From: Emmonsiellopsis sp. PD_33
Taxonomy: Eukaryota; Ascomycota; Eurotiomycetes; Onygenales; Ajellomycetaceae
Direction of reading: 5' to 3'
Assembly (NCBI GenBank): GCA_032988165.1
Contig: JANTQF010000071.1
Location: forward strand, 1-64,000
Length of the DNA stretch: 64,000 nt
Shown here: positions 24,430 to 38,400 of the stretch, one piece after another
Position numbering within the stretch: position 1 is the first letter of the stretch
Layout of the letters: the number at the start of each line of letters is the position of its first letter
The notes under the pieces: model-generated
Database searches by the model: none
What the model saw: the letters and a program-made list of their open reading frames with translations, nothing else
Told to the model about the DNA's origin: nothing
Made by a program: the position numbers and the translations under genes

Positions 24430-27170
24430 TTCCCTCACTTCCTTCCTGCAAAATGTTGAATCACCAAAATCTGTATGCTCTGACTCCAAAGCTCACTAAC
24501 TCTCTTGCCTTAGTTAAGTATGGGAAGAAAAAGTTGTCAACCACTAGAAAGATTCAGAAGTATATTAATACTCTTAATAGGTATGCAGCTTTACACTATC
24601 AGGTTTAGTGTGAAATTACTAATCTGATCATGAGCAGGCATGAAGATAGAGAGAAGGAGGTCACTACATATTTTAAATGGATGAAGAAGGATAGAGCCTG
24701 GCAGACAGTAGTGTCTGAAGCTGACTTCTACTATCAGACAGTAGAGATCTATCATATAGTAGAGACAGTCAGAGTTTACTGAAATCACACTTCAGAAGGG
24801 TATAAAACTTGTGTGGAATACTAGGGGAAGATCATTACTGATGAATTCTGGCTGATGCTGAAGAAGGATAAATAGTGTAGATATATAGTAACTCTCACAA
24901 GAAATTATAATTATTTATTTGCAGTGGAAAGAATCAATCAGGTAATATAGATCTAGCTATATTAGAATTCTGGGAGAGGCATAAAGCTTAACAAGAAACT
25001 AATGCTTTCTGATCTTAAGAATGCTTCCAGGCCAGATTTTGTTAGCTCTATATTAAATATAGAAGCCATCTATACTACTAAGCTTCATATTGATCTTAAG
25101 GAAATTCTTATAGCTGATATCTTACTATCTCTTTCTACTCCTACTAACCTACAGCCTTTAATTCCTCTATCTTTATCCTCTTAAAATTTTTAGTAGCAGC
25201 CTTCTTCAGCTTTACCATGCAATTCTCATATAACTAGCTAAATACCTCTACTTTCTTCTCATTCTTCTTAAAATAATCATCACTATTCTGAATCAGTTCT
25301 CATATCTCCTTCTACTTTCTCATCTAATGCTTCTTAAAACCCTGACCCTGATTTATCTACTTCTTACCTATAATATGTCTCTAGCCAATCAGTTTCATCA
25401 ATAGCTACCTTCCTGTTCAATGTCAGCCTCTCCCATTTTGCCAGCCTGTCACCAGAAGAAATGGCAGAGCTTGAGAATCAAGGTGCTAATAAGGAGGATC
25501 CTAACATTACTGAAGCTGTTGAAAAGTGTCAGAAGACTGACTGTTGTGGATGTGCATGTCATTAGAATGTTAAGTTTATCTTGAAAGCTCAGCTCAATAA
25601 TGTGAAAGAGCTGAATGATAGCTAGTTTATTAAGCTTCTAAATTAGCTTGTAAAGCTATTATCTTCTTTTTCTTTATGCTATTATCATGCCATTAATCTT
25701 GAAGGAAAAATTAGTTTGCTGACTTAAGGTTTGAATCAGGCAGCTTTAACATCCAGGCTCAAGGCTGTCATTAATAGCTGCAGAAATCTTGATTGAATTC
25801 ACACCACTAATAGCACTTTTCATTATTTTTATAAAAGATGCTGCCCTGTCCACCTAGAGGATTTTCTTTAAATATATTGCATGAAGCATGCTACTCTCTC
25901 TTTCATTACTCTGCTGAACTAGATGAGTATGTTGAAGAACTTCAACCTGGAAAGTATAAATATAAATCTCACACTAAATGACTAGGATGTAGATAGCTCT
26001 TTATCTCTTCTAATTTTCTTCTGACTCTAAATGAAGATAGCTGTGGGAAATGTGCTCATTACATACAACACACTCAGAAAGATAATAGTATATGAATGGG
26101 ATATATACTTATTTCATTAGCAAAAGAATCAGAAGTTGCTGGGGTGGCTCTACATGATACTCTATAGAATTATTCAGCAGATAATTTGCCAGGACCTAGT
26201 TTACTATGCCTGATATATTACTCTTTGCTCAGATCATCAGACAAGGCTCATCTCCTACCCTTATTATATTAAGTTTGTCAGAAAGAGAAATAGCATGTTT
26301 TTCCAATATATTAATATTAATATTCAGTACCTCACTGAGGAGAATTATAATATGAATATGATTTAAGGATCCATCAGCATAACAAATGAGAATCATGCAA
26401 ACTACATGACTGTAATTCCTAGTATGTATCATTATGTCTCTAAGTGAAATCATCAACTTCATGAAAGGAGGTTTCTGAATGATAGAATCATTCAGAATGT
26501 CTCCTCACAGATGCTTACTAATCAAAATTTATAGGATTTTAAGACTGGCTAGAAGATCATTTCTTGCAAATAGAGAGATATATAAATCATCATGCTATAT
26601 ATTTCTCATGGGAGTATAGGCCTAGCTATAATCAAGTAGAGAATGATACTTCTATGGTTTATTAGAATCTAGAAAGATAGTAAGTCTTTAGAAGTTTTAA
26701 AGAGTAGCATGTAGAAGTAGCTCTCACAGGTGAATTGAGATCTCATTCATAGACTTACAACATCCTCTAGCCTATCTATTCTATATGGTAGCATTTCTTA
26801 TTACTTTCCTACTGCTATAACTATAATAGATCTTAATGTACTTTCTGAAGCTTTAGTTGAATATTAGCAATAAGATGATCCTTTAGTTCAGAGAGAGCAG
26901 TAGATTTTTTTTGATCTGATGCTTAATCAGCCAGTTAAGGATTATATTCTAGCCTAATGTAAGAGAGCTGTGAGGGCTGCAGTTTATATCTTTATAACTG
27001 TAATAGATGCTGAGAAACAGCTGTTCAGTTAGCAGAGTTTCTTTTACTATTATTATAATAATATTCCTCTTGATTCTATCATTAGTGACTATGTAGCTAC
27101 AGAAGAAGACACCATTAGAATTCTAATTCATAATTATAAGAAGATAGATATCAGCTAGTCAATTCAGTTA
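24430..27170 (+). pseudogene. Element A accessory frame, possible 2OG-Fe(II) oxygenase
   Basis: About 2.7 kb between the integrase and the 3' LTR reads as one long decayed frame on the plus strand, starting near 24452 (MLNHQNLYALTPKLTNSLAL). It is not Gag, Pol or a known envelope. The middle has a Cys-rich spot near 25530-25560 (KCQKTDCCGCACH). The C-terminal third looks like a double-stranded beta-helix: GSISITNENHANYMTVIPSM at about 26370-26435, where H-A-N could be a decayed HxD iron-binding pair, then about 65 residues later YISHGSIG with a possible distal His, followed by a basic pair and LLWFIRI. This arrangement resembles PhyH/2OG-Fe(II) dioxygenases, but I judge it by eye only. Stops fall at codons expected for Gln, Trp and Arg. 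Confidence 0.4.
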
Positions 27171-28187
27171 ATTATGATTTTCTACCTCAGAGCTGAGAAA
27201 TGTTTCAGCCAGTCAGAGCCTGCTGTTTTGCTGCAGTTGCTGCTCTTACTATCACTAATATATATTTATTTTTTTTTTCTTGTTATGTTGCTTAGTTTGC
27301 TTTCTCTATATTTCCTTCATGTCTTCCTTAGTTTCTTTTGTTTTCTATGTGTAGTTTACTACTACTCTATATTTATTTTTCTTGCTGTATCTACTTTCTT
27401 TTCTATACTTACTTATCTATATATATCTCATCCTGCACCTTCTACTACTAATTTTACCTGTTATGTTTTCTTTCTCTTTATTTTTTATTTTTCTTGTATT
27501 TTTTTCTTCTTCATTACTCATACTACTCATCTCAATCTTCATTGCTATCTATCATTAGCTGCCCTATTTCTTTCTTCATCTATCATACAAGCATAACACC
27601 TCCTCTCTCATGATGAGACCATGGATCTTATTATATATAAAATTATTAGTATAAAGCTATGTACTTACAGGCTACTCTGCCTATCTAGAGTATACTCTTT
27701 CTTCATTGCCAACCTACTCATTCATTTCTCTGGGCCTCACTTCTGCCCAGTAGTTTATATATTCTAGGGCTACACTCTACCCTCTCCTCATTTAGAAACC
27801 TCTCACTAATCCTATTTCAGCTCTCATCTCTATTTCTGGCTATGAAGGCTGCTACCCTACAATTTCATGGTTCAAGCTGTTAATGAACTATTCTATCTGG
27901 GCCTTTACTCAAAAATATCAGCCACATTTACTGCAGCCCAGAAAGGGCTTTATCATTGCTAACTTGCTCATCCATCTCTAGTCTTACCTCCCTGCCTCAC
28001 AGCCTCAGTGCAGCCACTTTCTTACAAACAGATGATCTGATACACAGTACATGGCCACTCATCAGCTGACTTTAGAATGACATAGTCAGATCAATTTCAG
28101 AATAATATATTCAGAGCTACTGCTCTCATCATAATGCTGAGCTATTCTTCTATTCATTAGGTTAGCAAATTAAGGGGAGGGGAGATA
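27171..28187 (+). other. Element A 3' untranslated region and polypurine tract
   Basis: A T/C-rich segment leads to the polypurine tract. A 140-codon frame at 27174-27596 is Phe/Leu/Ser-rich purely because of TTT and CTT composition and is not counted as a gene. The final 16 bases before 28188 are purine-rich and serve as the plus-strand primer site of the element. Confidence 0.6.
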
Positions 28188-28512
28188 TGTGGTGAGGATT
28201 CATCATCAGGTTGGATCAATTTTTCATCAAGGCTTTTCACTGCCAAGTACAGCCATAAAGATAGATATTTTCCTTTCATTGTAAGGCTTCATCTGTTTAT
28301 TCATGGATTTCTCATGCATGTGTATGCTTCTTTGAGATAGATCTTTTATTTCTTTTGAGTGTTATCTTATCATTCTATTATTATGTTGTTTTATACTATA
28401 GATTGCTAATACATTCCTCTGCTTTAACATTAATATCAATTTTTTTCTTATGTTTGCCACTGTCCTGTTCAGTGCCACCTGATGTGCACACCCTGTCCCT
28501 GCTTCAGTGGCA
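28188..28512 (+). repeat. 3' LTR of element A
   Basis: Second copy of the about 325-bp LTR, directly preceded by the polypurine tract. It starts TGTGGTGAGG and ends CAGTGGCA. Differences from the 5' copy include TG/CA exchanges consistent with independent mutation of ancestral CG sites. Confidence 0.85.
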
Positions 28513-31500
28513 TGTCAAGATAGTAGTTATGACTTCTCAGGATTTCAATGATAGTGTACTTAGCATATTAATAGTTAAGTGTGCAAAACAGGCAATTAAT
28601 TATGATGTTTTGGAGATCTAATCAAATCTTATCATCTATCTTGTAGTGTTCAGCAGGATTTCAGCAGGTATTTATACAGTCCTATTAATTTTACTAGGCA
28701 CTGACCATGGAGGATTCAGCCTACTTGTAGGCTTGCTGGAGTTTCAAGACAATGATGTCCATAATTTGGATTGAACTACAGGGTAAAGTGGAAGGTTCAG
28801 ATAATTCAGTGAGATTAAGGACTTCAAGATTGTAACCATATAAGAGGAAAAACAGGCTGACATCAGTGCTGATAGTATTATAGCTATTAATTATGAGTTT
28901 AGCATGCAGAAGGAGTTTATTCTAGTCATTCTAGGCATATAAATAGAACTTTTAAAGGTAGTTTTTAGTTGTTTGGATCATACATTCAGTACTGCCATCA
29001 GTTTTAAGGTAATAAGTAGTTAAGAGGTATCAGAAGATCTTGAGGAGCTAGTAAATTTAGGTTCAGATAGCTCTAATAAACTAGATTCTATAGTCTGAGA
29101 TAATTATATGGGGTAGATCATACTAGTGATAAAATAAACTTTAAAAGAAGGCTTTAGTCACTATAGGTACATTTATCTTTATATAGAGTTTAAAAATAAC
29201 ATCTTTACTGAGATAGTTAATAATGATAAGAATATTCTTGCAGCTATTACTCATAAAGAGATCTACTGCAAAATTAATGGTAACATCACACCAGACATAT
29301 TTAGAGATTGAAAGAGATTTGAGCAGACCTTAATAGTAGTCCCACCAGGTGATAATAAATCAGCAGATGTTGTAGTTTCAGATGAACTATTAGATACTCT
29401 AAGATATATCAGACTAGTAGAAATTTTGGGATAAAATTTAGTAGAGCACTTTATAGCCTAGATGGTCAGTCATCAGAGAATTGTGAGTTTCTTGCATGAT
29501 TTGGGTGCATAATAGTTCTGAATCAGAAACCTACCACCTCCCCTGAAAGTATAGTTAGAAGTTAGAGTCTATGGAGCATTTAGTAATATTAATACAAGCT
29601 TGAAGTTCAGATGGAAAATAGTAAGCTTTATCTTAAATAATCTGAATCATCATCTAAAGGTATTCATTAGAGGTAGCAGCAGTGTCCTAGAGTCCCTGAA
29701 GCAGGGATGAGACAATTATGATTAGTAAGGTAATAAATAAGACATATATTACTCTATGTAGCATTGCTTCAGATTCTTTGAGGATCTATAGATTTAGTAG
29801 TCTCTATTTGCAGTTTACCCAGTAGGTATCAGAGTCTTTAGAAGGTATATTCTATTTACATCAGAAGAGAGTGTCAGCCATGAAGTTCTCTGTGTCAGAA
29901 CAGTAATAGATTGTAAAATGAAAGTAGCTAAGAAATTCAGCCTAATATATTTAGCATTCAGAGAGTTTATGGGTCATTATGAAATATCAGAGGTTCTTAT
30001 GATCTGTGATAATTTCAAAGTCTTTCATACTATAGAGTTCAGAGTCCTATTCCTCTAGACATCAGATGATAGTGAGAAGTTCTTTATCATAGATCTTATA
30101 GTTAGCTTCAGTAAGGCTAAGCTTCTTAAATATAAATATATAGGATCACAGAATGCCTTTATCATCCTATTACATGAGAGTATTATCTGTAATATAACTA
30201 AAAGAGTCTATTTTAATCATCATTAAGTAGTCAGAGTTAAATGTGATGAGCATCAGGGCAGAGACAAACATCTACTTAAGACATATGAATGCCTTGTCTG
30301 CTTCCTTAGATCATTGAAACTGCTGGTCTTTACATGTAAGGTTAATCAGTAGTTAAATGATGTCAGAAAAATTTTGAATGAAATATTAGTAGAAATTTAT
30401 AAATTCTAGAAAGCCTCACATACTTTTTATGGTTATAGAGGCCTCCTATTTGAGAATAGCAGTGATCTTCTTGGGGTCCATATGAACTCCCTTCCCTACC
30501 TCTACAATGAAGCTGAGGTAGGTCATCTCTTGGACTTTAAAGGCAGATTTGTTAATATCAATCAGAAGACTATATTTATAGAGGTGAGTAAGGACTTTTT
30601 AGATGTACTCTTAATACTACTTACAGAATTTATTGGTGAAGATAAGGATGTTATTAAGGTAAATAGAAGTAAATTCATCTAAATAGTCTTATAAGACCTA
30701 GTTAATGTATTTCTGGAAGGTGCTTGGGGCATTTATGAGGCTAAAGAGGATAACTGTCCATTCAAATAGATTATATCTTATATAAAAAGTAGTTAGTCAT
30801 TCATCTCCTTCTGCAATTCAGATCTTATAGAACACAGAAATGACATCTAGCTTTGTAAATCACTTAGCTTAATCAATATATTCAAGAGTCTCATTAATTA
30901 ATGGCAGTAGGTAATAATCTTTTCAGGTGAGGTAGTTGAGGCTCTAATAGTTAATATAGAACTAGAGGCTTTTACCTGGCTTTTTCATGAAGAGTATGGG
31001 TACACCTACAGATGAATTACTAACTTAAATGAAACTCTTATCTAAAAGGTCATTAAGAGTCTTGTGGAGCACAAGTAGTTCATCATAAGATATATTGTAT
31101 AGTGATCCTCAGGATAGCTGAGAATCTTTATTATCTATCTTCTCAAGCTTGATATGGTGATTATATATACTGTGGAATGGCAGAAGCTTCTTAGTAGCCT
31201 TATAATTAAAAATATCAAGAAATTCATGGTATTGTAGAGGGAGGACTGTTGTAGGGTCAGTCTTTAGTTTTTTAGAGAGTTATGAGAGAGCCTTCTCTAT
31301 GTCAGCCATACTGGCAGTGAAGATTTCAATGGGAGGTTAGAACTTGAATTTCCAATTGTGACTTCAGAGGAGGTTATAGGTATTAATAGAGATTTAGTAA
31401 AGGTTAGTAATCTTATGAACATTTTTTTCAGAGATGTAGATGCCTTCAGGGAATACAATATATTAATTGCAAGTATTAATGAGAGCTTGATGTTTAAATA

Positions 31501-32071
31501 GTTATAATAAGCCTAGTATAAAGTCATACAGAAGATTCTTAATCTCATATGTATAGATATTTTCTTAGAGAAATTTACCAACATCAACATCAAGCTTCAT
31601 TATATTTCATATAAAGCTGCCTGTGTCACCATTGATACCTTCAATCTTTTAGGGGTTGATCAGGATATGTAGAAGGTTATAATAGTTAATCATATGAAAA
31701 TGAATTATTAAATAGTAATAGTAATCACTGTTCATCATAGTATTCATATTAAAAGAATAATTAACTACAGTAGGTATAAGAATTACTAGAATAATTATTT
31801 TCTTCTCAAAGGTTTTCCTATCTAACTCTAAGAGCTTCTACTCATGATTTCACACAGAAGCTAGTCTTTTCCCAAGTCTGACTTAGTGTCTTTAAAGTCT
31901 TTCTTCTCTTTGAGCTTGATTTATACATTTATAGATCATATAGGTAGTTTTAGAGGAATATAAGTTCTACAGTAGTCAGCAACTCTATGTCTAGATTTAT
32001 CACAATTAATGTAGACATCTTAGGTGCAGTAGTCAACAATAGCAGCAGTAGTTATATTTAGAATGTGAAAT
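28513..32071 (-). pseudogene. Element C Pol relic (RT, RNase H, integrase)
   Basis: Minus-strand, stop-ridden continuation of element C between the two younger insertions. The reverse transcriptase catalytic box lies near 30650-30670 and reads YLNNILIF, so both Asp residues of the Y-x-D-D motif are now Asn. Downstream of it the frame gives LLIDINKSAFKVQEMTYLSF and MDPKKITAILK, which are standard Gypsy thumb and connection motifs. Integrase-core-like sequence follows toward 28900-29500 (PKFTSS, LKLMA), and the segment near 28520-28620 (DKI-LDLQNI, AKYTIIEIL, HNYYLD) is the GPY/F region that resumes at 17099. A protease region is expected above 31000 but I cannot point to its active site. Confidence 0.75.
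32067..32071. other. Target site duplication GAAAT (left, element B)
   Basis: GAAAT directly precedes the left 122-bp repeat and recurs at 39604-39608 directly after the right repeat, so the two repeats bound a single insertion inside element C. Confidence 0.8.
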
Positions 32072-32193
32072 TATAAGTGCATGCTCAGTAGTAAGATAAG
32101 ATGATGATCTAGCTAAGGGCCATAGGGGCCATACATGAAAATATAATGCTATAGGCATGTGATCCATACATGTGACCTTAGCTATACATGATA
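32072..32193 (-). repeat. 3' LTR of element B (122 bp)
   Basis: Same length as 39482-39603 and alignable without gaps. Shared blocks include ATGCTCAGTAGTAAGATAAG and ATAATGCTATAGGCATGTGA. The differences I saw are transitions, including TG versus CA pairs. Confidence 0.9.
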
Positions 32194-32459
32194 TCTGCTG
32201 GTATCATAAATAAGTTATCATCCTTGATAACTGGGGAGGCAGCATAGAGGAGTGATATAAGGATGAGGCTGAAAGCTGTACAGTCTGTGCATAATAGCTA
32301 GACATATGAAATATGAAATGCTTAATAAGGAAGGGTAAATCACCCTGTGCAGCATAGAGAGGGTAGAAATGCATATTCAATCATCTGATTTGCTGGTCCC
32401 TCTTATATATCTATATCATTACTAGTGCATCCTGCATTAGCATTTGATGGGGCTCTCAT

Positions 32460-35400
32460 GTGTCTTCTTGTGGATGGTTTTTCCATTTGATCTTATATTC
32501 TACTCTGATACTAATGCACTGTTTATCAATAATTTCTTTCATCTTTCAAAACTCTTCACTATTGACAATTTGGTCTGGTGTCTGGGGAATGGAGCAGTTT
32601 AGATGGTCTTCATGGTATGATTCTAGGTGGATTATACTTATAACTAGGTGTATGCCTCTCAGCTGGGGTGGTAGTTTCAATCTGTATGCTGATGAACTGA
32701 CTTTTTCAATTATCTCAAATGGATCAATGTGTAGGGGGTAGAGGGTTGACATCTCTGGTAAGATATAGCTGTGCTGTCCTTTATGAATGAGTCTCAGGTA
32801 GGCCTTGCCAGTTAATTCCATTGATTGGTGTTTAGCATCATAATATGTAGCCATACATGCTTGACTTAATGCAAGGGTGTCATTAATGGATTTCCTTATA
32901 TCCTCTTGGGCATTTATGAAATTGTCTGCAGAAGATGAAGTGGTATCATTTGCTGGAGGGTTGAATTAGCAAAGGGGATTGATACTATATAGAGCTTTGA
33001 AGGGTGAGACTTGTGTTGCTTGTGATACTGCTGTATTTATTGCAAATTCTACTTGTGATATTATTATATCCCATTCTGCTACATCTCTTCCTGCAAGTAC
33101 TAATTACAAGGCTCCTTTGACTACTTGATTTACTCTCTCTGCTTGACCATTCACAGATGGGTGGTATGTGGTTGTCAGACATAGTGCCACTGAGGCTCTC
33201 TGGAATATCTCTACCCAGAATTTATTAAGGAATTGTTTGTCATGATTAGCAATCAGCTGGCTGGGGAGACCCTAAAAGCACATAATTTCATTAAAAAATG
33301 CTTTTGCCCATTATTCTGCATCCCAGTCCTTTCTTCCAGGAATGATATGTATGTACTTTATATATTTATTAGTGACTGTGAGAATCATATTGTATTTATT
33401 TAAGGTTATTTCTGGTAGGTCAGTAATGAAATCAAGGCTCAAGATTGCAAAGAGTTGGTTTGTGGACTGTACTGGGTAGAGTTGTCTGTAAGGGTGATGA
33501 TGTTTTATAGCTAATATCTAGCATATTAGATAGACTTTCATGAATTTGCAAATTTGCTTATTTATCCCTGGAGAGAATATAGTTGTTTGGAGGTGAGTGA
33601 GTATTCATTGCATGCCACTGTGTGCATTGTGTTGATGTGCCTGATTAATGATCTTTATCTACATAGATTATGAAATGCATATCCTAGCTCTCTCATCTAT
33701 TAGAGTGTAGAATAGCAGGCCAGCACTATTCAAATAGAATCCATGATAGGTATTATGTCAGTTGATATTTACATTGGTCTTGATATTGCATTCATTGATC
33801 TTTCAATACACTGTGTGGAAATGGGGGTCTGTTGATAATGCAGTTTGGATCTATTCCTTGATTATAGGGTGTATTTCCAGCATTATTGTCATGTAAGCTA
33901 TTTCAATGTCTGCCTGTAATTAGGGTGCCTGGGCTGGTTTCTAGTGTGTTGATTGTTCTAGTAGAGGGAGGTAGATCAGTTCAGTGGGTAAATGATATAT
34001 ATCATCTATTTCCTTGATTGAGAGATGTAAAAGCACATCTGCATTCTTATAAAGTTTGCCTGTGTGATGTACAATCTTCATCCTGGATGTGAACTGAGAT
34101 AGAAATAATGACTATTTGTTGAGGCAATTATTCTGATGCTTATCCACACTTACTGTTTGAAGAGCTGTTTTCAATGCTACATAATCTATGATGACTGTAA
34201 ATAGTCTGTTAAAGAACTGCAGAGCCTTCCTTAACATCCAAATGAGCACAGCTGTCTTTAGCTCTATCAATGTGTACTTAGTTTCAGCACCCTTAAACTT
34301 CTGGGAGAGGAAGAGAACTAGCTGTTCTTTTTCTTAATCATTCTTCTGGTGCATCACTACTCCAATTCTGTCACCACTTCTATTAACATATGTGATGAAC
34401 TCCTTTGAGAAGTCAGAGAATTATAGGATAGGAGCATCTATAATTTCCTTCTTTATGTCCTCCCAACATTCCCTTAATTTCTTCTCTGGTGGAATTGGTT
34501 GCCTTGCCCATTTCTTGTGTGGATTCCCCTTACTAGGGGTGTTAGCAAATCTGTGGGTTTTCCACACTTGCAGTGGCTTGACTTTCTGTGAGTACCAGGC
34601 AATAAATTCCTGGTAATAGCTGAAGAGGCTCAATCCACCTTCTAACTGAGTAAGTGTCTTGGGAAAGGTGAGCTTTTGAATTGTGGCTACCTTCTCCTCA
34701 TGCATAGCTAGCCCCAGTCTGGATACTTGGTGGCCAAGCAGGGTAACTGAGGGAAAGGCAAAGTTGCACTTTGCAATGGATAATGTTATCCTAGATTCCT
34801 GAATTGCACCTAATATTATATTCAGATCCTTGAGGTGGATCTCTTTATCTCCTGAGAAAATAATTATGTTGTTGATATATACTAATGTTGATTTCCACAG
34901 GTATGATTAAAGAATCCCTTCTATAACAGACTGAAAGTAGGCTAGGGAAAAGATGAGGCCCATACTTGCTACCTTTAACTATTTATATCCTCAATGTGGT
35001 ATTATAAATGTACATTTCCATCTGTCTTTGATGAGAATTGGAAGCTGAAAAAAACCTTTCTTGATATTGATGATGGAAAATATTGACATACCTTGAAGTG
35101 ATGAGAGTATGATATCCTGTTGTAGCAGTAAGTAGGTGTTAGGACATGTCTTTGCATTTATCTTCCTGAGGTTAATGACTAGATGAGGTTTATTATTCCT
35201 CCATACAATGAATGTAGGAGATCTAACAGGGCTTGGTTGATTCATTAGAACCTGCTCAACTCTGTCTTATTCAATGAGCTCTTCCAGGATTTCATTCATG
35301 GTCTTGTAGTTCTTCTGGGAAAGATTGAAAGGTGCTTGATGCAATCCCTGGACATTGGATTTGTTGAAGAAGGGGATTGGCATCTCATGACCTTTTAATT

Positions 35401-38400
35401 TTTCTAGGCCTGGTGCAAAAAGGCCTTTATGTTGATGCAGAATTTCTTTGACCTTATCCTTATAGTTCTCTCCCTAAAAATCTGAAATGTTTGGATTGGG
35501 AGATCCTTCTTCTTCCTCATAATTAAGCTGGAATGGCAAGTTAGATGGGTCTATATCATCTATTTTCTGTACCTATTCTAATGGGCTGATATCTGTATTC
35601 TTATGCTTTGGCTCCTCCTACTTAATGGGTTCTGTTCCCTTTTCTGATGGGTCCTTAGTATTATATTGAGGTGTTGTGTCAAGGGTGGCAATGAATGTAT
35701 GTAGCATATTGATGAGGCAGCTTGATGTTTTGATAGCTGATTATTGATGCTGGTCCTTCTGTTCATCAGCCTTGATTAAGCCCTGATGGTCTTTAACTAA
35801 TTCATTATGAGCTGGTTCTTAGCTATCATATTATAGATGGTCCACATATGCTGTCACCAGTATGTCCCTGTTTAAGGAGTATGTGTGCCTTATGATCTTT
35901 TGGGCTGGGAGGTGGATGTTGGTGGATCTGAAATTAGTGACTAATATGTATTCAATTATAGGGTGTGTTGTAACACCTTTTGCTGCTAATACCCATAAGG
36001 CTGTTGTCTGGAATGGGAGGAGGTTGAAATATATGTGTTGATAGGTTGTTTTCTTTGGCATTGTATGTATTACTAGAACTGCCATCTTATGCTCAGCAGG
36101 GATTATAATAGCTGACTTGATGCAGACTGAATGTTTACATTCACAGTGTGAAAGTGATATACTTGCTGGTTGTAGTAAAATCTCCAATTTACTAATCTAT
36201 ATAGAGTCTGTTTTACTGAGCTTGATGGTGACCTTATAGTATTATAAGAAATTCATTCCTAATATGAGACTAATGTTCAATTTATTCACAATATGAATAA
36301 TTCCATGTAAGTTCTTAGTGACTCCATCTGTGATACTTAATGTTCATTCTTGTGAAGATGTAGAGTCCTCTGTAGTCATTAGCATCATGAGTTTAGATCA
36401 TCTAGTCAGCTTGGCTATGGGAATTGCATATTACAGTAGTATGATTGTATAGGTAGTTGATATTAATAGTTTCTGATTTATGTCATGTATTTGGAAATGT
36501 AGGTTGTTTGAATTGTTGTGAACTTTTAATTGTGGAAAATATGTCCTAAGGAAGGATTCATCTATAACTGATATTCCTGCACCTGTATCTTGGATAATGC
36601 TAATGGGCTGGCCCTGGGCATCTACCATGAATACAGTAAGAGATGAGATATAATGAGAACCAGTACAAAAACAGTCAAACACTTTTGAATTAGACTTGGG
36701 TAAAATATTTGGTAAGATTGACAAGGTAGAAATATTGAAATGATTTCCAAGAAAGAAGGTTAGTTTTTTAAGTCTGCTGAATGAGCATTATCATCCTTAT
36801 CTGAGGTATAGCCTTCTTCATTGATAGTCATCATGATGTTGCCCTCCTGATCAGAGCTCTATTCCTTCATATTAGTGATATATGCCTTTGCTGGTTGCTT
36901 GTCCCAAGGGATGTATGGGTTTGAGTAATAATACTCATTATAATTCCCTTTTCCTTGAGGCCAATTCTATTTGTCACCATATCTGCAATTGTCCTTAACT
37001 GGCACAGCATCCTGCTGCTTGGCAAAACACAGGTTTTGCTGCTCATAATTCCCTCCATTTTATTGCACCTGGTATGATTGGTGATAGTTATTCTGTTGAT
37101 TAGTAGAATGGTCATTTTGTTGGGATTATCAAACTTGATATGCAGTGTCATTCTGTGCTTGCAGTATTCTGGTATATTCTACCAAGGTCAGGAAGTTGAA
37201 GTTATGCTCATCTACTGGATATATGATATAGAGTTGTGCTTCCACACTGTCATGTAGATGTTAGATGATCTGAACTTTGTCAGTTATCTCAGCTTCTCAT
37301 AATAACCTAATTTTTTTATTGTAGTATTCAGATAGTGGAGCTTCTTTCCAGCAATCAAAATGATAGTATAGGTGTGTAGCTTGAGTTAGAGCTTGTGTGC
37401 ATAATAGTCCATATTTCTTGCTCAGTTCTGATTCTCAAATACAAATTAATGTGTTCATCTCCTCAATGGTGTTATCAGTAAGAGCTCCAAACCATTGCAT
37501 GACTTTTCCTTGTAGATAACTAGGTAATACACAGAGTACTATCTTGTGTTCTTCAATAGATATGATCTAGGAAATGCATTATATGAATATACAAACAGGT
37601 GTCTCATCTGAATCAAATAGTATTAGATCCTCAGGGTATAACTTGCATGTGTATCTACTATCTGAGTCTTTATTTCCCAAGAAGTTCTTATTGTTGTGGC
37701 ATTTATTCCATTAATTATTTTGTGAGCAGTAACTATCATTACAGCATCTACTATGATAGTCATGTTGATTGTTTCTGGAGGAGTCAGACAAGTCTGAAGA
37801 GTCATCATTTAGAGTATGATAGTAATTTGATCTTCTTACCTTAAAACCTTTCTTCCTTCTTAGTTGCTGAACTGACTACTCTTAATCAGGTTCATTCACT
37901 TCTTGATCAGGGAGGCTTTATCATTCTGCAGTGATGATATGGTTACTGGTCACTAAGCCATTATTACCAGTTACTAAGCTGCTATTACCTTGTTGCTTAT
38001 TGCTGAAGGGGTTATGATAGGTAGGGTGTGTTGACACAGCATTTTCATTGTGAGATTCTATTAGGTATGATGTGTTTGAAGGGTCATATATGGGAATGTG
38101 TATAGAGTTAGCACTTAGGTGTCTATGCAAAAAGTTGTTGTCCTGAACTTGGTCATTATTATCTTCTTTCTCTGAGGTTTGTGTAGCTTGCTCTCTCAGA
38201 ACTGGTGATATTGTAGTTCTAGTGAGTTTGAAGACATCCCTAGTAAAAATCAAGTGCCCTTCAGTTGTTTGATCTGGGCTGAGGTGGAATCATTCAACCC
38301 ATTTCTTATATCTCATAATGGAGGTGGATGGCTAAGTGGCTGAGGCTATAATGCCTATAACTTTCTTAATTAGGTCTTTGTGTTTGATATTACTGTCTAG

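Larger units (their letters stand above)
17100..28512 (+). mobile_element. Gypsy element A (plus) with accessory reading frame
   Basis: An 11.4-kb LTR retrotransposon inserted into the integrase gene of element C. The LTRs at 17100-17425 and 28188-28512 begin TGTGGTG and end in CA. A polypurine tract (AAGGGGAGGGGAGATA, 28172-28187) abuts the 3' LTR, which fixes the plus orientation. The interior encodes Gag with a zinc knuckle, Pol in Gypsy order, and a further decayed frame at 24430-27170. Flanking pentamers (GGTGA left, TGTCA right) do not match well, so the target duplication is either mutated or misplaced by a few bases. Confidence 0.85.

Noticed and set aside
27174..27596. A 140-codon frame in element A resembling a multi-pass membrane protein.
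   Set aside because: Phe/Leu/Ser richness follows from TTT/CTT/TCT composition of the T-rich strand; no family features, and it overlaps the decayed accessory frame end and the 3' untranslated part.
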